From NCBI GenBank assembly GCA_015063645.1, contig SVTS01000008.1:1-52049 (forward strand): a stretch of 52,049 nt of DNA, written 5' to 3'. The position numbers and the translations under genes were made by a program. Shown in pieces: positions 17,841 to 25,957 of the stretch (position 1 is its first letter; the number at the start of each line of letters is the position of its first letter). The notes beneath the pieces are model-generated. The model saw nothing but the letters and a program-made list of their open reading frames with translations. It was not told the origin of the DNA and ran no database searches. Origin of the DNA: Oscillospiraceae bacterium (GTDB lineage Bacteria; Bacillota; Clostridia; Oscillospirales; CAG-272).

Positions 17841-18533
17841 ATGTATTATGATTTGCTTTATATCCTGCCTGCGCTGATTCTTACGCTGCTGGCGAGCGCA
17901 CACGTGAAAAGCGTGTACGCCCGCTACAGCGAGATCGGTGCATCGTCAGGCGTTACCGCCGCATCCGTCGCAAGACGGATTCTGGATGCCCACGGACTTA
18001 CCGATGTCCGCATTGAGCGGGTTGCCGGTGAGTTGAGTGATCATTTCGATCCCACCGCCAATGTGGTGCGCCTGTCCGAATCGGTGTACGGAAGTTCTTC
18101 CGTTGCCGCAATCGGCGTGGCTGCCCACGAATGCGGACACGCGGTGCAGTATGCACAGAGCTATCTGCCCATCCGCATCCGCGCATCCATCATCCCCGTA
18201 ACCAATTTTGCATCAAAATTTGCCGTTCCAATGGTGATCCTCGGGATATTCCTGGCGGCGTACGGAGAAAAAATGCTGTCTGTCGCCTACGCCGGCGTGA
18301 TTCTGTTCGCATTCTGCGTCTTTTTCCAGCTGGTGACACTGCCTGTGGAATTCAATGCTTCCCGCCGTGCAATGACTGTTCTGCGGGAGGACGCGATTCT
18401 GACTGCAGAGGAACTGGGCGGTGCGAGAAAAGTGCTCACCGCCGCGGCGATGACCTATGTGGCATCGCTGGCGGGAACGATCCTGCAGCTTCTGCGGCTG
18501 ATTTCCATCGTCAATAACAACAGACGCCGCTGA
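17841..18533 (+). CDS. YugP-like membrane zinc metallopeptidase
   Basis: A 230-residue membrane protease. An N-terminal transmembrane helix (residues 2-20) is followed by a soluble part with the zinc motif HECGH (96-100) and then two or three hydrophobic helices (about 120-165, 195-220). The C-terminal NASRRAM and LTAAAMTYVASLAGTILQLLRL are typical of the Zn_peptidase_2/YugP family. Substrates are unknown. It lies 27 bp after heparinase-like gene 1 with CCGGAGG before its ATG, so it is probably co-transcribed with both lyase-like genes. Confidence 0.9.
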   Translation: MYYDLLYILPALILTLLASAHVKSVYARYSEIGASSGVTAASVARRILDAHGLTDVRIERVAGELSDHFDPTANVVRLSESVYGSSSVAAIGVAAHECGHAVQYAQSYLPIRIRASIIPVTNFASKFAVPMVILGIFLAAYGEKMLSVAYAGVILFAFCVFFQLVTLPVEFNASRRAMTVLREDAILTAEELGGARKVLTAAAMTYVASLAGTILQLLRLISIVNNNRRR

Positions 18534-18614
18534 CGTTTTGTTGATTTCACGACTTCTTTGTATTGCGCATCAACCGTTGCCGGACAGTAAGAAAACAATG
18601 TAAAGGAGAACTTT

Positions 18615-21600
18615 ATGCACTTCAAACGAGTCCTTTCTGCTGTGCTTGCCGCTGCCATGCTGCTGCCTGCGGCTGCTTGCGCGCCGGAGGAAGCTCCTGC
18701 GGAGACGACATCCCCGACGGAAAGTACGGAGACAACTGTCCCGACAGAAACAACCGAAGCCGAAACGACGACGGCAGAACCCGAGCCTGTCTGGGATCCT
18801 TCCTGGCCGGTGAAGGAGGTCATCGATCCCGCTGTTACCCGCAAACTCAGCATGAACCGCCTGAGCGAGCAGAATAAAACAAATGAGGAAGCGGACAAGC
18901 CGCTCACTGTTCTGGATGTATCTTCGCCGGCGTATAAATCCTATCATGATTCCGAAATCCACAACACCGCTCCTGTTTCCATGAAGTGGGTCTATGCGCA
19001 GAGCGCATCCATCCAGTTCAGTGTACCGAAGGATCTTTCTGCCTACAAGGGATACTCCTTCAGTGTGTTTGTGCCTGCGACAGCAGTGGATGAGGAGTTG
19101 TACATCTATTTCGAGAGCAACAGTCCCGCGTCCGACGGCATGGCATACTACGGTCGGAAGTTCCGGATGACGGAACCCGGCTGGAACCATTTCAGCGGTC
19201 CGCTTACCCAGTTTACAACACACCGCACGCCGGCAGGCTGGAATCAGATCGAGCGGATGGTGATGTACAACACCGGCTGGGATCAGGCGAACCGGCAGGA
19301 TACCGTTGTATATCTGGACAACATCTATTTCCACACGAATCTGGATGCGGTGGATACCACCGGCGTGGCGATAGGTGATGCATTCGCCTTCTCTGTGGGC
19401 GGTCCACGTGCCGTGTACGATACGGATGTGGTGGAGATCAGCTATATCGATGACACATCCGCCGTGTTTGAGGAGATGGGCGTATATTGGCTGCCTCTCT
19501 CCGTATTTGCCGCTGTGCTTGATAAGGATTCCGACTACAATGCCGCATCCCGCACGCTGAATATGACCTTAGGCGGCAAAAAGTACACCTTTGTGGGAGA
19601 CAAAAATACCGCTCAGGTGAACGGAAAATCCGAGAAGCTGGATTTCACCGTGCGCGTCATCGGAGATTCGCTGTTTGTTCCCCATACATATGCTCAGTCC
19701 CTGTTTGGCTACAGTGAGATGTATACGGACGAGATGGAGCTGATCATCCTCTCCAAAGACAAACGGCAGTACGATATGCACCGCGATCTGCGATCGCTTC
19801 TGAATGTCTCGTATTCCACTTTGTTCACCCGTCCCTCCGGTGAGGAGATTGTTGCCGATATGTACGCCCATCTGGGCGGAGACGTGCATCCGCGTATCGG
19901 GCTGACGGAGGCGGATTTTGACCGGCTCAGAGAATACAATAAGACAGACGCCACATTCCAAAAGTGGTACGCTGAGCTGGAAAAGAAATATGATATCAAT
20001 TCCGGCACATTCAAGGAAGCACCTGTTACCCGCAGCGGCGTTGCCGAGGGGGACAGTATTCTGAGCATCGCCCGCAAAGCGATGAACAAAATTGTTCCCA
20101 TGTGTTTCCTCTATAAGATGACGGGGGATATGCTCTACGCCAGCCGTGTCTGGATGGAGATCAATGCCCTGTGCAATTTCAAGGACTGGGATCACGGACA
20201 TTTCCTGTCTACTGGGGAAATCAGCTATGCCATAGCGATCGCGTATGACTGGCTCTACCATTACTGGAGCCCCAAGCAGCGGACCATCATGGAGAATGCC
20301 ATGCTGGAATTTGGACTCAAGCCCGGGCTGGACTGCTATGAGGGACGCACTGCCATATGGGGCAACAGCAACTGGTCCGGTGTCTGCAACGGCGGTATGA
20401 CCTCAGCGGCACTGGCTTTTGCCGCCGTTTTCCCGGATGAATGCACCCGGGTGCTGAATGCATCGCTGCGGAATCTGGAGCTCAGTATGCATCTCTACGC
20501 GCCGGACGGCGGCTATCTGGAAAGCCTCGGCTACTGGGCGCTCGGCACCAATTACATCCACGTTCTGATCAGCTCGCTGGATTCCGCCTGCGGCACGGAT
20601 TACGGTATGTACAATTCTCCCGGATTCTCCGAATCCGCGTATTTCACTGCTTACTTTGAGACAGAGGTCGGCTCCTGGGGATTCCACGATTCCGGTACAG
20701 GAGACGGCGTTTCCCAGACGAAGTTCCTCTCCTGGTTTGCCAAAAAATCCGGTGATCCGTCTGTGAACCGTCTGCGCCGCAACAGTCTGGATCGGGGTAT
20801 CAAGGAAGTACACGTCTACGATCTGCTGTGGTACGATCCGGAGAACATTGTGGACAGCGTACAGCTGAATCTGGATTCGTATTATTCCGAGGTAGGCTCG
20901 GTCACGATGCGCAGCACCTGGGAGGATAAAGCCATGTTCGTCGGTCTCCACGGCGGCGATAATAACGCCGGCCACGGCGATCTTGATATCGGCAACTTTA
21001 TTCTGGATGCGTGCGGTGAGCGGTTTTTCATTGATCTCGGATCGGATGATTACGATCTGCCCGGTTTCTTCAAAACCCAGCGCTGGAGTTATTACCGCAA
21101 GAGAGCCGAGGGACAGAATACGCTGATCATCGGCGATGTATCCCGCAATGTACCCGATCAGCGTACCAATGCAATCGGTACCTTCACACGGGTGGAGAAT
21201 AACGACGCTTCCTCCATCGCCATTCTGGATACGACCAAGGCATACGATCTTGTCAAAGACGGGAAACGCGGTATTCTCTTCACCGATAACCGCTCCACCG
21301 TTATTCTGCAGGATGAGGTTCAAATGGATACGGCGAACATCGTCCGCTGGGTAACTCAGACGGAAGGAAATATTACCATCCAGGAGGGCGGACGGAGCGC
21401 GATTATCCGCTGCGGGAATTATTCCCTCTACTGTGAGATCGTCTCGGAGGATGCATCCCTGCAGTTCAGCACATCCGATGCCGTTTCCTACGATCCTACC
21501 TATGAGAATCACAAGGCCGAATACAGCCGTGAAGGCATTCGCCGTCTGATGATCAACGCGGAGAACAAGGTAAAGGATTATAAACTTGCTGTGGTTTTCA

Positions 21601-21683
21601 AAGTTATTCCTTCGGGTGAGAAAGCCCCTGCACCGGGCACTCTGTACACCTGGACGGATATGGAAAACTGGAAGCTGCAATGA
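18615..21683 (+). CDS. Heparinase II/III-like lipoprotein, paralog 2
   Basis: A 1022-residue paralog of the 14736 gene, collinear end to end. The signal ends at LLPAAAC, then a Thr/Glu linker. By eye the copper-amine-oxidase N-like domain is about 80 per cent identical between the two, with more change in the N-terminal sandwich. The toroid motifs (NSNWSGVCNGG, GGYLESLGYWALG) and C-terminal HGDLDIGNFILDACG, YRKRAEGQNTLIIGD are kept, so both copies look catalytically equivalent; Pro to Leu and Ser-Tyr to Ala-Leu changes in the GGYLES region are the most visible difference near the presumed active site. AAAGGAG precedes the ATG. A terminator follows. Confidence 0.85.
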   Translation: MHFKRVLSAVLAAAMLLPAAACAPEEAPAETTSPTESTETTVPTETTEAETTTAEPEPVWDPSWPVKEVIDPAVTRKLSMNRLSEQNKTNEEADKPLTVLDVSSPAYKSYHDSEIHNTAPVSMKWVYAQSASIQFSVPKDLSAYKGYSFSVFVPATAVDEELYIYFESNSPASDGMAYYGRKFRMTEPGWNHFSGPLTQFTTHRTPAGWNQIERMVMYNTGWDQANRQDTVVYLDNIYFHTNLDAVDTTGVAIGDAFAFSVGGPRAVYDTDVVEISYIDDTSAVFEEMGVYWLPLSVFAAVLDKDSDYNAASRTLNMTLGGKKYTFVGDKNTAQVNGKSEKLDFTVRVIGDSLFVPHTYAQSLFGYSEMYTDEMELIILSKDKRQYDMHRDLRSLLNVSYSTLFTRPSGEEIVADMYAHLGGDVHPRIGLTEADFDRLREYNKTDATFQKWYAELEKKYDINSGTFKEAPVTRSGVAEGDSILSIARKAMNKIVPMCFLYKMTGDMLYASRVWMEINALCNFKDWDHGHFLSTGEISYAIAIAYDWLYHYWSPKQRTIMENAMLEFGLKPGLDCYEGRTAIWGNSNWSGVCNGGMTSAALAFAAVFPDECTRVLNASLRNLELSMHLYAPDGGYLESLGYWALGTNYIHVLISSLDSACGTDYGMYNSPGFSESAYFTAYFETEVGSWGFHDSGTGDGVSQTKFLSWFAKKSGDPSVNRLRRNSLDRGIKEVHVYDLLWYDPENIVDSVQLNLDSYYSEVGSVTMRSTWEDKAMFVGLHGGDNNAGHGDLDIGNFILDACGERFFIDLGSDDYDLPGFFKTQRWSYYRKRAEGQNTLIIGDVSRNVPDQRTNAIGTFTRVENNDASSIAILDTTKAYDLVKDGKRGILFTDNRSTVILQDEVQMDTANIVRWVTQTEGNITIQEGGRSAIIRCGNYSLYCEIVSEDASLQFSTSDAVSYDPTYENHKAEYSREGIRRLMINAENKVKDYKLAVVFKVIPSGEKAPAPGTLYTWTDMENWKLQ

Positions 21684-21703
21684 CAATTGGATAAAACTAC
21701 CGA

Positions 21704-21743
21704 AACAGCCCGTCGGAATGTCGTAATCCGACGGGCTGTTTTT
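21704..21743 (+). terminator. Terminator after heparinase-like gene 2
   Basis: A perfect 14-bp stem AACAGCCCGTCGGA (21704-21717) / TCCGACGGGCTGTT (21727-21740), followed by T residues. Confidence 0.9.
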
Positions 21744-21838
21744 GTGCGTATTGCACAAGAATCGGTTGGAAAAATGCAGGACACCACGGGAATTTCCGGG
21801 CAGATTTTGGGCATGATTCCGATTTTCGGCGCTTTGTA

Positions 21839-21867
21839 TTGCTTTTTGCGGCATAATTGTGTATAAT
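21839..21867 (+). promoter_or_regulatory. Promoter of the ABC exporter gene
   Basis: TTGCTT (21839-21844), a 17-bp spacer and TATAAT (21862-21867), 35 bp before the start codon. Confidence 0.6.
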
Positions 21868-21901
21868 TAAACCGATAAATTAATGTTTTAGGAATGGAGA
21901 G

Positions 21902-23842
21902 GTGACCGATTTGGCATTTCATTACGGAAGAGGAGATCTGGATAATCCCTATCGCCGTCCGAAACCGAAATCACTGAAAGAGGTTCCCGTATACATCCGG
22001 GACGTGACGAAGGACTTTTTCAAGCGTCTGTTCTATATGTACACGCTTGTTTGGGAAGCAAGCCCGTGGATGCTGTTCCTCATGATATTCATGGCGGTAT
22101 TCAACGGTGTGACACCGGTAATCGGTGCACAGATTCGGGCGGAACTGCTCAACCGGCTTGCGGATGCCTACGTGGGAGACGCGGTGTTCCAGTCGATTCT
22201 GACGCTGCTTGTGACGCTGTTTGTGTTCAACTTTACGGTGAACATCATCACCACGGTAAACAATCTGATCCGCCGCATAACCAATGAGGTTGTGGTGCAT
22301 TACATAAAGCTGAAAATCATGCGCAAGGCGAAAACCGTGGATCTGGCATCCTTTGATATGCCGGAGTTCTACGCAAAGCTGGAGAACGCCAACAGAGAAG
22401 CGGGCACACGCCCGATGGATATCCTCAATTCCTCCTTCAGCCTTGTCAGTACGCTGATCAGTATGTTCAGCTTTATCACGATTCTCTGGGGCGTCAGCCC
22501 TGCGGCGCCGGGCATTATCATTCTGTTTGCCATTCCGTCCGCGGCTGTGAACTTTGTCTACCGCGCCAAGAATGTCAAATACATCCGCGAACGCTCCCGC
22601 AACCGCCGGGAGATGAGCTATTTCGGCGGACTTGTGACCAACCACAACATGGTCAAGGAGATCAAGCTGTACAATCTGGCAGACGTGTTCATCGGACGTT
22701 TTGATGAGGTATTCAAGACGTATTACCACGGGCACCGACGGCTGATTATCAATGAGCAGATGTGGCATATGCTGATGACGGTGCTGCGTACCGGTGTCAA
22801 CTGCGGACTGTTTCTGTACATCGCCAAGAAAGTCTGCGACGGCATTCTGAAAGTCGGTGACTATTCGCTGTATACCGGTGCGCTCAACTCCATCGGATCC
22901 GGCGTTACCAGCTTTATCAATACCACGGCGACCATCTATGAGGGTACGCTGTTTATCGAGAACATGATCTCCTTCATGGAGGAGGAGACACACATCCGTC
23001 CCAGCATCGCCGAGCCGGCGAAGCCTCAGCGCGGTATCGGTCACACGATCGAGCTGCGGGACGTATCCTTCCGCTATCCGGGAACGGAGCGCGACGTTAT
23101 CAGCCATGTGAATCTGACGATCCGTTCCGGAGAGACGATGGTGCTGGTCGGTCTGAACGGCGCGGGAAAAACCACGCTGATCAAGCTGATCACCCGCCTG
23201 TACGATCCCACGGAGGGTGTGATCCTGCTGGACGGCAGAGACATCCGCGAGTACGATGTGGAGGCACTGTACCAGATTTTCGGTATCATCTTCCAGGACT
23301 TCGGCAAGTATGCCGTGACGGTTGCGGAGAATATTCATTACGGCGAGATCAGCCGTGTGGCGAACGACGAGGATATTCGTCGTGCAGCACGGCAGAGCAA
23401 CGCGGCGGATTATATCGAGAGTCTGCCCGAGGGCTACGATACGCCGCTGATGCGTATCTTCGATGAAAACGGTACGGATCTCTCCGGAGGCCAGTGGCAG
23501 AAGCTGGCGATCGCCCGTGCGTTCTTTGCCGATGCGGATTTCCTGATTCTGGACGAGCCTACCAGTGCGCTGGATCCCATGGCGGAGCAGGAGATCTACA
23601 ATGAATTCGGTAAGCTGTCCGAGGGCAAGACGACGATTTTCGTATCCCACCGTCTGTCCAGCGCCACCACTGCCTCCAAGATCGTTGTTCTGGAATACGG
23701 TCAGAAGGTGGAAGAAGGCACGCACACCGAGCTGATGGAACTGAAGGGCAAGTATTATACACTCTTCACCACGCAGGCGCAGAGATACATTGAAAGCACT
23801 TCCGAAGAGGAATTCGCCGAGCGGCGGAGACGGAGAAAATAA
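21902..23842 (+). CDS. ABC exporter, fused membrane and ATPase domains
   Basis: A 646-residue half-transporter of the MsbA/lipid-peptide exporter type. Six transmembrane helices lie in residues 50-330. The ATPase half has LVGLNGAGKTTLIKL (Walker A, about residue 416), DLSGGQWQKLAIARAF (signature, about 531), [11 protein letters not shown] (Walker B, about 552) and FVSHRLSSA (switch His). It would act as a homodimer, since no partner gene is adjacent. Start: GTG at 21902 is taken, but TTG at 21911 fits the ribosome site GGAGAGGTG better and would remove three residues. Cargo unknown. Confidence 0.92.
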   Translation: MTDLAFHYGRGDLDNPYRRPKPKSLKEVPVYIRDVTKDFFKRLFYMYTLVWEASPWMLFLMIFMAVFNGVTPVIGAQIRAELLNRLADAYVGDAVFQSILTLLVTLFVFNFTVNIITTVNNLIRRITNEVVVHYIKLKIMRKAKTVDLASFDMPEFYAKLENANREAGTRPMDILNSSFSLVSTLISMFSFITILWGVSPAAPGIIILFAIPSAAVNFVYRAKNVKYIRERSRNRREMSYFGGLVTNHNMVKEIKLYNLADVFIGRFDEVFKTYYHGHRRLIINEQMWHMLMTVLRTGVNCGLFLYIAKKVCDGILKVGDYSLYTGALNSIGSGVTSFINTTATIYEGTLFIENMISFMEEETHIRPSIAEPAKPQRGIGHTIELRDVSFRYPGTERDVISHVNLTIRSGETMVLVGLNGAGKTTLIKLITRLYDPTEGVILLDGRDIREYDVEALYQIFGIIFQDFGKYAVTVAENIHYGEISRVANDEDIRRAARQSNAADYIESLPEGYDTPLMRIFDENGTDLSGGQWQKLAIARAFFADADFLILDEPTSALDPMAEQEIYNEFGKLSEGKTTIFVSHRLSSATTASKIVVLEYGQKVEEGTHTELMELKGKYYTLFTTQAQRYIESTSEEEFAERRRRRK

Positions 23843-23852
23843 GGAGACAGGC

Positions 23853-24038
23853 GGGGAAACCTTTTTGAAAAAAGGTTTCCCCGGAGCCCCTTCCAAAAAC
23901 TTTTATATAAGAAACAGGGATACAGATAAACGAAAGTATACGTACTGTAAATTTCGGATATCTGTATCCCTGTTTTTGCCTCAAAAGTTTTTCGGGAAGG
24001 ATCCGGGAAACCCCTTTTTTCAAAAAGGGGTTTCCCGG
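23853..24038. repeat. Composite palindromic element, copy A
   Basis: About 186 bp arranged as a mirror: an outer hairpin GGGGAAACC/GGTTTCCCC (23853-23882), an imperfect arm, a perfect 16-bp inverted repeat AAACAGGGATACAGAT (23912-23927) / complement (23960-23975), the mirrored arm, and a second outer hairpin (24003-24038). It lies between the convergent ABC exporter and Arc-like genes and would terminate transcription from both sides. The right hairpin overlaps the end of the Arc-like gene and supplies its stop codon. A second copy is at 31233-31414. Confidence 0.85.
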
Positions 24039-24214
24039 GTATCATCTTTCTCTTTTTCCTTCTCCTTCCGCCGGTGCCTGACGCACTCGGTCAGCAGGTA
24101 TTCGATCTGTCCGTTGACGGAGCGGAAATCATCTTCCGCCCATGCGGCGAGAGCGTCGTACAGCTTGGCGGAGAGCCGGAGAGGGATTTGTTTTTTTGTT
24201 TCCTTATCAGCCAT
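24020..24214 (-). CDS. Arc-type ribbon-helix-helix regulator
   Basis: A 64-residue protein. Residues 8-45 ([38 protein letters not shown]) fit the Arc-like ribbon-helix-helix fold, with the DNA-contacting strand QIPLRLS. The tail is strongly charged ([11 protein letters not shown]). It is the last gene of the SPFH operon, two bases after the YbjQ stop. The final residues TRETPF and the stop are read from the palindromic element, so the original C-terminus may have been replaced. It is a good candidate to bind the palindrome over the operon's promoter at 25835-25853. Confidence 0.8.
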   Translation of the reverse strand: MADKETKKQIPLRLSAKLYDALAAWAEDDFRSVNGQIEYLLTECVRHRRKEKEKEKDDTRETPF

Positions 24215-24216
24215 GG

Positions 24217-24531
24217 TCAGGTGTGGAATTTCACGGCGGTGCCGTAGGCCATAACCTCTGCCGCGCCCTGCATCACGGCGGCGGATGCGTAGCGGACATT
24301 GATTATTGCATCAGCACCCAGTGCCTCCGCTTCCTCTGTCATGCGTTTGGTTGCCAGTGCGCGGGCATCGTTCATCATATCCGTGTATGTTTTCAGTTCA
24401 CCGCCCACAAGGGTTTTGAAGCTCTGGGCGATGTCATTGCCCAGATGTTTGGACTGGATGGTACTGCCTTTTACCATGCCGAGCACTTCAAGTTCTTTGC
24501 CGGGGATATAATCAATATTTACGATCAGCAT
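24217..24531 (-). CDS. YbjQ-family (DUF74) protein
   Basis: A 104-residue YbjQ-type protein; the family is called putative heavy-metal-binding and forms pentamers, but its function is unproven. Key stretches are [15 protein letters not shown], the Asn-Asp-Ala-Arg helix and [31 protein letters not shown], the family signature. The start at 24531 is chosen because AGAGGA lies 8 nt upstream and [11 protein letters not shown] matches the family N-terminus. It lies in the SPFH operon, 19 bp after the small membrane protein gene. Confidence 0.88.
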   Translation of the reverse strand: MLIVNIDYIPGKELEVLGMVKGSTIQSKHLGNDIAQSFKTLVGGELKTYTDMMNDARALATKRMTEEAEALGADAIINVRYASAAVMQGAAEVMAYGTAVKFHT

Positions 24532-24550
24532 ATATGTTTCCTCTCTTGTA

Positions 24551-24775
24551 TCAATATTTATCCAGATCATCCGTTTCACCGGAACGGATCTCGCGAATGC
24601 GCTGTACGGTTACAGCAATCACCATACCGCCGATTGCGGCGGGGATCAGGCACAGGAGGGCTTTTGCCCACCAGGAAAAACCGGGGATGCTGACAAACAG
24701 AACCGCCATTCCGATGTAATAGAGCAGCAGGATAACCGCCACGGTGACGGGTGCCGCATAACCGTGCCGTTTCAT
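24551..24775 (-). CDS. Small two-helix membrane protein
   Basis: A 74-residue protein with two transmembrane helices (about residues 9-29 and 36-57, separated by FSWWAKA) and a charged C-terminal tail. I do not recognise the family. Its start overlaps the SPFH stop by one base (TGATG), which implies translational coupling and a joint role at the membrane with the SPFH protein. Confidence 0.75.
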   Translation of the reverse strand: MKRHGYAAPVTVAVILLLYYIGMAVLFVSIPGFSWWAKALLCLIPAAIGGMVIAVTVQRIREIRSGETDDLDKY

Positions 24776-25815
24776 CAGTACAGGGAACCGGAGTTCACGA
24801 CGGGCTGGGCGTCCTTATTGCCGCAGAGAACCACCAGCAGATTCGAGACCATGGCTGCCTTGCGCTCCTCATCCAGATCGATCACGCCGTCCTCGGAGAG
24901 CTTTGCCAGTGCCATCTGCACCATGCCGACTGCGCCGTCCACGATCATCTTGCGGGCGTCCACAATGGCGGATGCCTGCTGACGCTGCAGCATGACGGCG
25001 GCGATTTCCGGTGCGTATGCCAGATAGGTGATGCGTGCTTCGATGACTTCCAGACCGGCATCCACGATCCGCTCCTGAATTTCGGCACGGATGCGATCCG
25101 CCACGATTTCGCTGGAGCCGCGGAGACTTCCCTCATCCGGCTCACCGTCGCCGGTGGTGTCCACGTTCTGCGCTACGTCATAGGGATACAGACGGACGAT
25201 ATTCCGCAGAGCAGCGTCGCACTGGAGGGAGAGAAATTCCTTGTAGTTATCCACGTTGAAAGCGGCTTTGGCAGTGTCAGTGACACGCCAGATCACGGCG
25301 ATGCCGATTTCCACCGGGTTGCCGAGGCAGTCATTGATTTTCTGCTTCTGGTTGTTGAGAGTCATGACCTTCAGGGAAATCTTTTTATCCGCGGGGGTAA
25401 CGGTGACAGCGCCGGAGGAGGAGATGCTGACAGCGTTCTTGACCTCGGGGGTCACATCACCGCTCTGACGGAGCGTGGTGCGCGCCGCAGGATTCACAGA
25501 GACGCAGAAGGGATTGACATAGTAAAAGCCTTCGCCTTTCAGCGTACCGATGTATTTGCCGAAGAGAGTGAGAACCAGCGCTTCCTGGGGCTTGAGAATC
25601 CGCAGACCGAGGAAGGGAATCCAACCGATGCAGACCCAGATGAGCCCGATGACGAAGAGCGGGATGCCGAGGATGATGCCTGCATCCATCATAATGCCGC
25701 CGGCGATCACGCCGCCGAGACCGACGAACCAGAGAAGGATCGTAAGAATGAGTACGCCCATTCCGGACGGTGCTTTGAGGACTTTTTCCTGCATAACGGT
25801 GTTTTCGTTTTTCAT
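24775..25815 (-). CDS. SPFH/band 7 domain membrane protein
   Basis: A 346-residue protein with an N-terminal hydrophobic hairpin (about residues 19-70), then a band 7/SPFH domain (residues 75-260: LKPQEALVLTLFGKYIGTLKGEGFYYVNPF, and later AALRNIVRLYPYDV). A helical region with RQQASAIVDARKMIVDGAVGMVQMAL follows. SPFH proteins form large ring-like membrane assemblies and scaffold other proteins. It opens an operon with a small membrane protein, YbjQ and an Arc-type regulator. AAAGGAGA precedes the ATG; the promoter overlaps a 19-bp palindrome. Confidence 0.9.
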   Translation of the reverse strand: MKNENTVMQEKVLKAPSGMGVLILTILLWFVGLGGVIAGGIMMDAGIILGIPLFVIGLIWVCIGWIPFLGLRILKPQEALVLTLFGKYIGTLKGEGFYYVNPFCVSVNPAARTTLRQSGDVTPEVKNAVSISSSGAVTVTPADKKISLKVMTLNNQKQKINDCLGNPVEIGIAVIWRVTDTAKAAFNVDNYKEFLSLQCDAALRNIVRLYPYDVAQNVDTTGDGEPDEGSLRGSSEIVADRIRAEIQERIVDAGLEVIEARITYLAYAPEIAAVMLQRQQASAIVDARKMIVDGAVGMVQMALAKLSEDGVIDLDEERKAAMVSNLLVVLCGNKDAQPVVNSGSLY

Positions 25816-25834
25816 GTGCTGTCTCCTTTATTGT

Positions 25835-25873
25835 TGATATCATAATGATATCATAAAGATTGCGCTGGCGCAA
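25835..25873 (-). promoter_or_regulatory. SPFH operon promoter with palindromic operator
   Basis: On the minus strand, TTGCGC (25868-25873), a 17-bp spacer and TATCAT (25845-25850) form the promoter. The -10 lies inside a perfect 9-1-9 palindrome, TGATATCAT-A-ATGATATCA (25835-25853). A protein bound here would block transcription. The operon's own Arc-type protein is the natural candidate. Confidence 0.7.
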
Positions 25874-25904
25874 GAGGGAGGGGAGAATATTTACCGTTTA
25901 TTCA

Positions 25905-25937
25905 TAAAAAAAAGTCGGTGCGGAAAACCGCACCGAC
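25905..25937 (-). terminator. Terminator after the CE15-like gene
   Basis: A perfect 10-bp stem GTCGGTGCGG (25914-25923) / CCGCACCGAC (25928-25937), followed on the minus strand by eight T residues. It ends the 28432-25958 operon. Confidence 0.92.
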
Positions 25938-25957
25938 GGGCTGTATGCAGCAGGAAT

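Noticed and set aside
15297-17903. 868-codon minus-strand open frame opposite heparinase-like gene 1
   Set aside because: Shadow of the coding strand; the plus-strand product has a signal peptide and domains. A similar shadow opposes gene 2.
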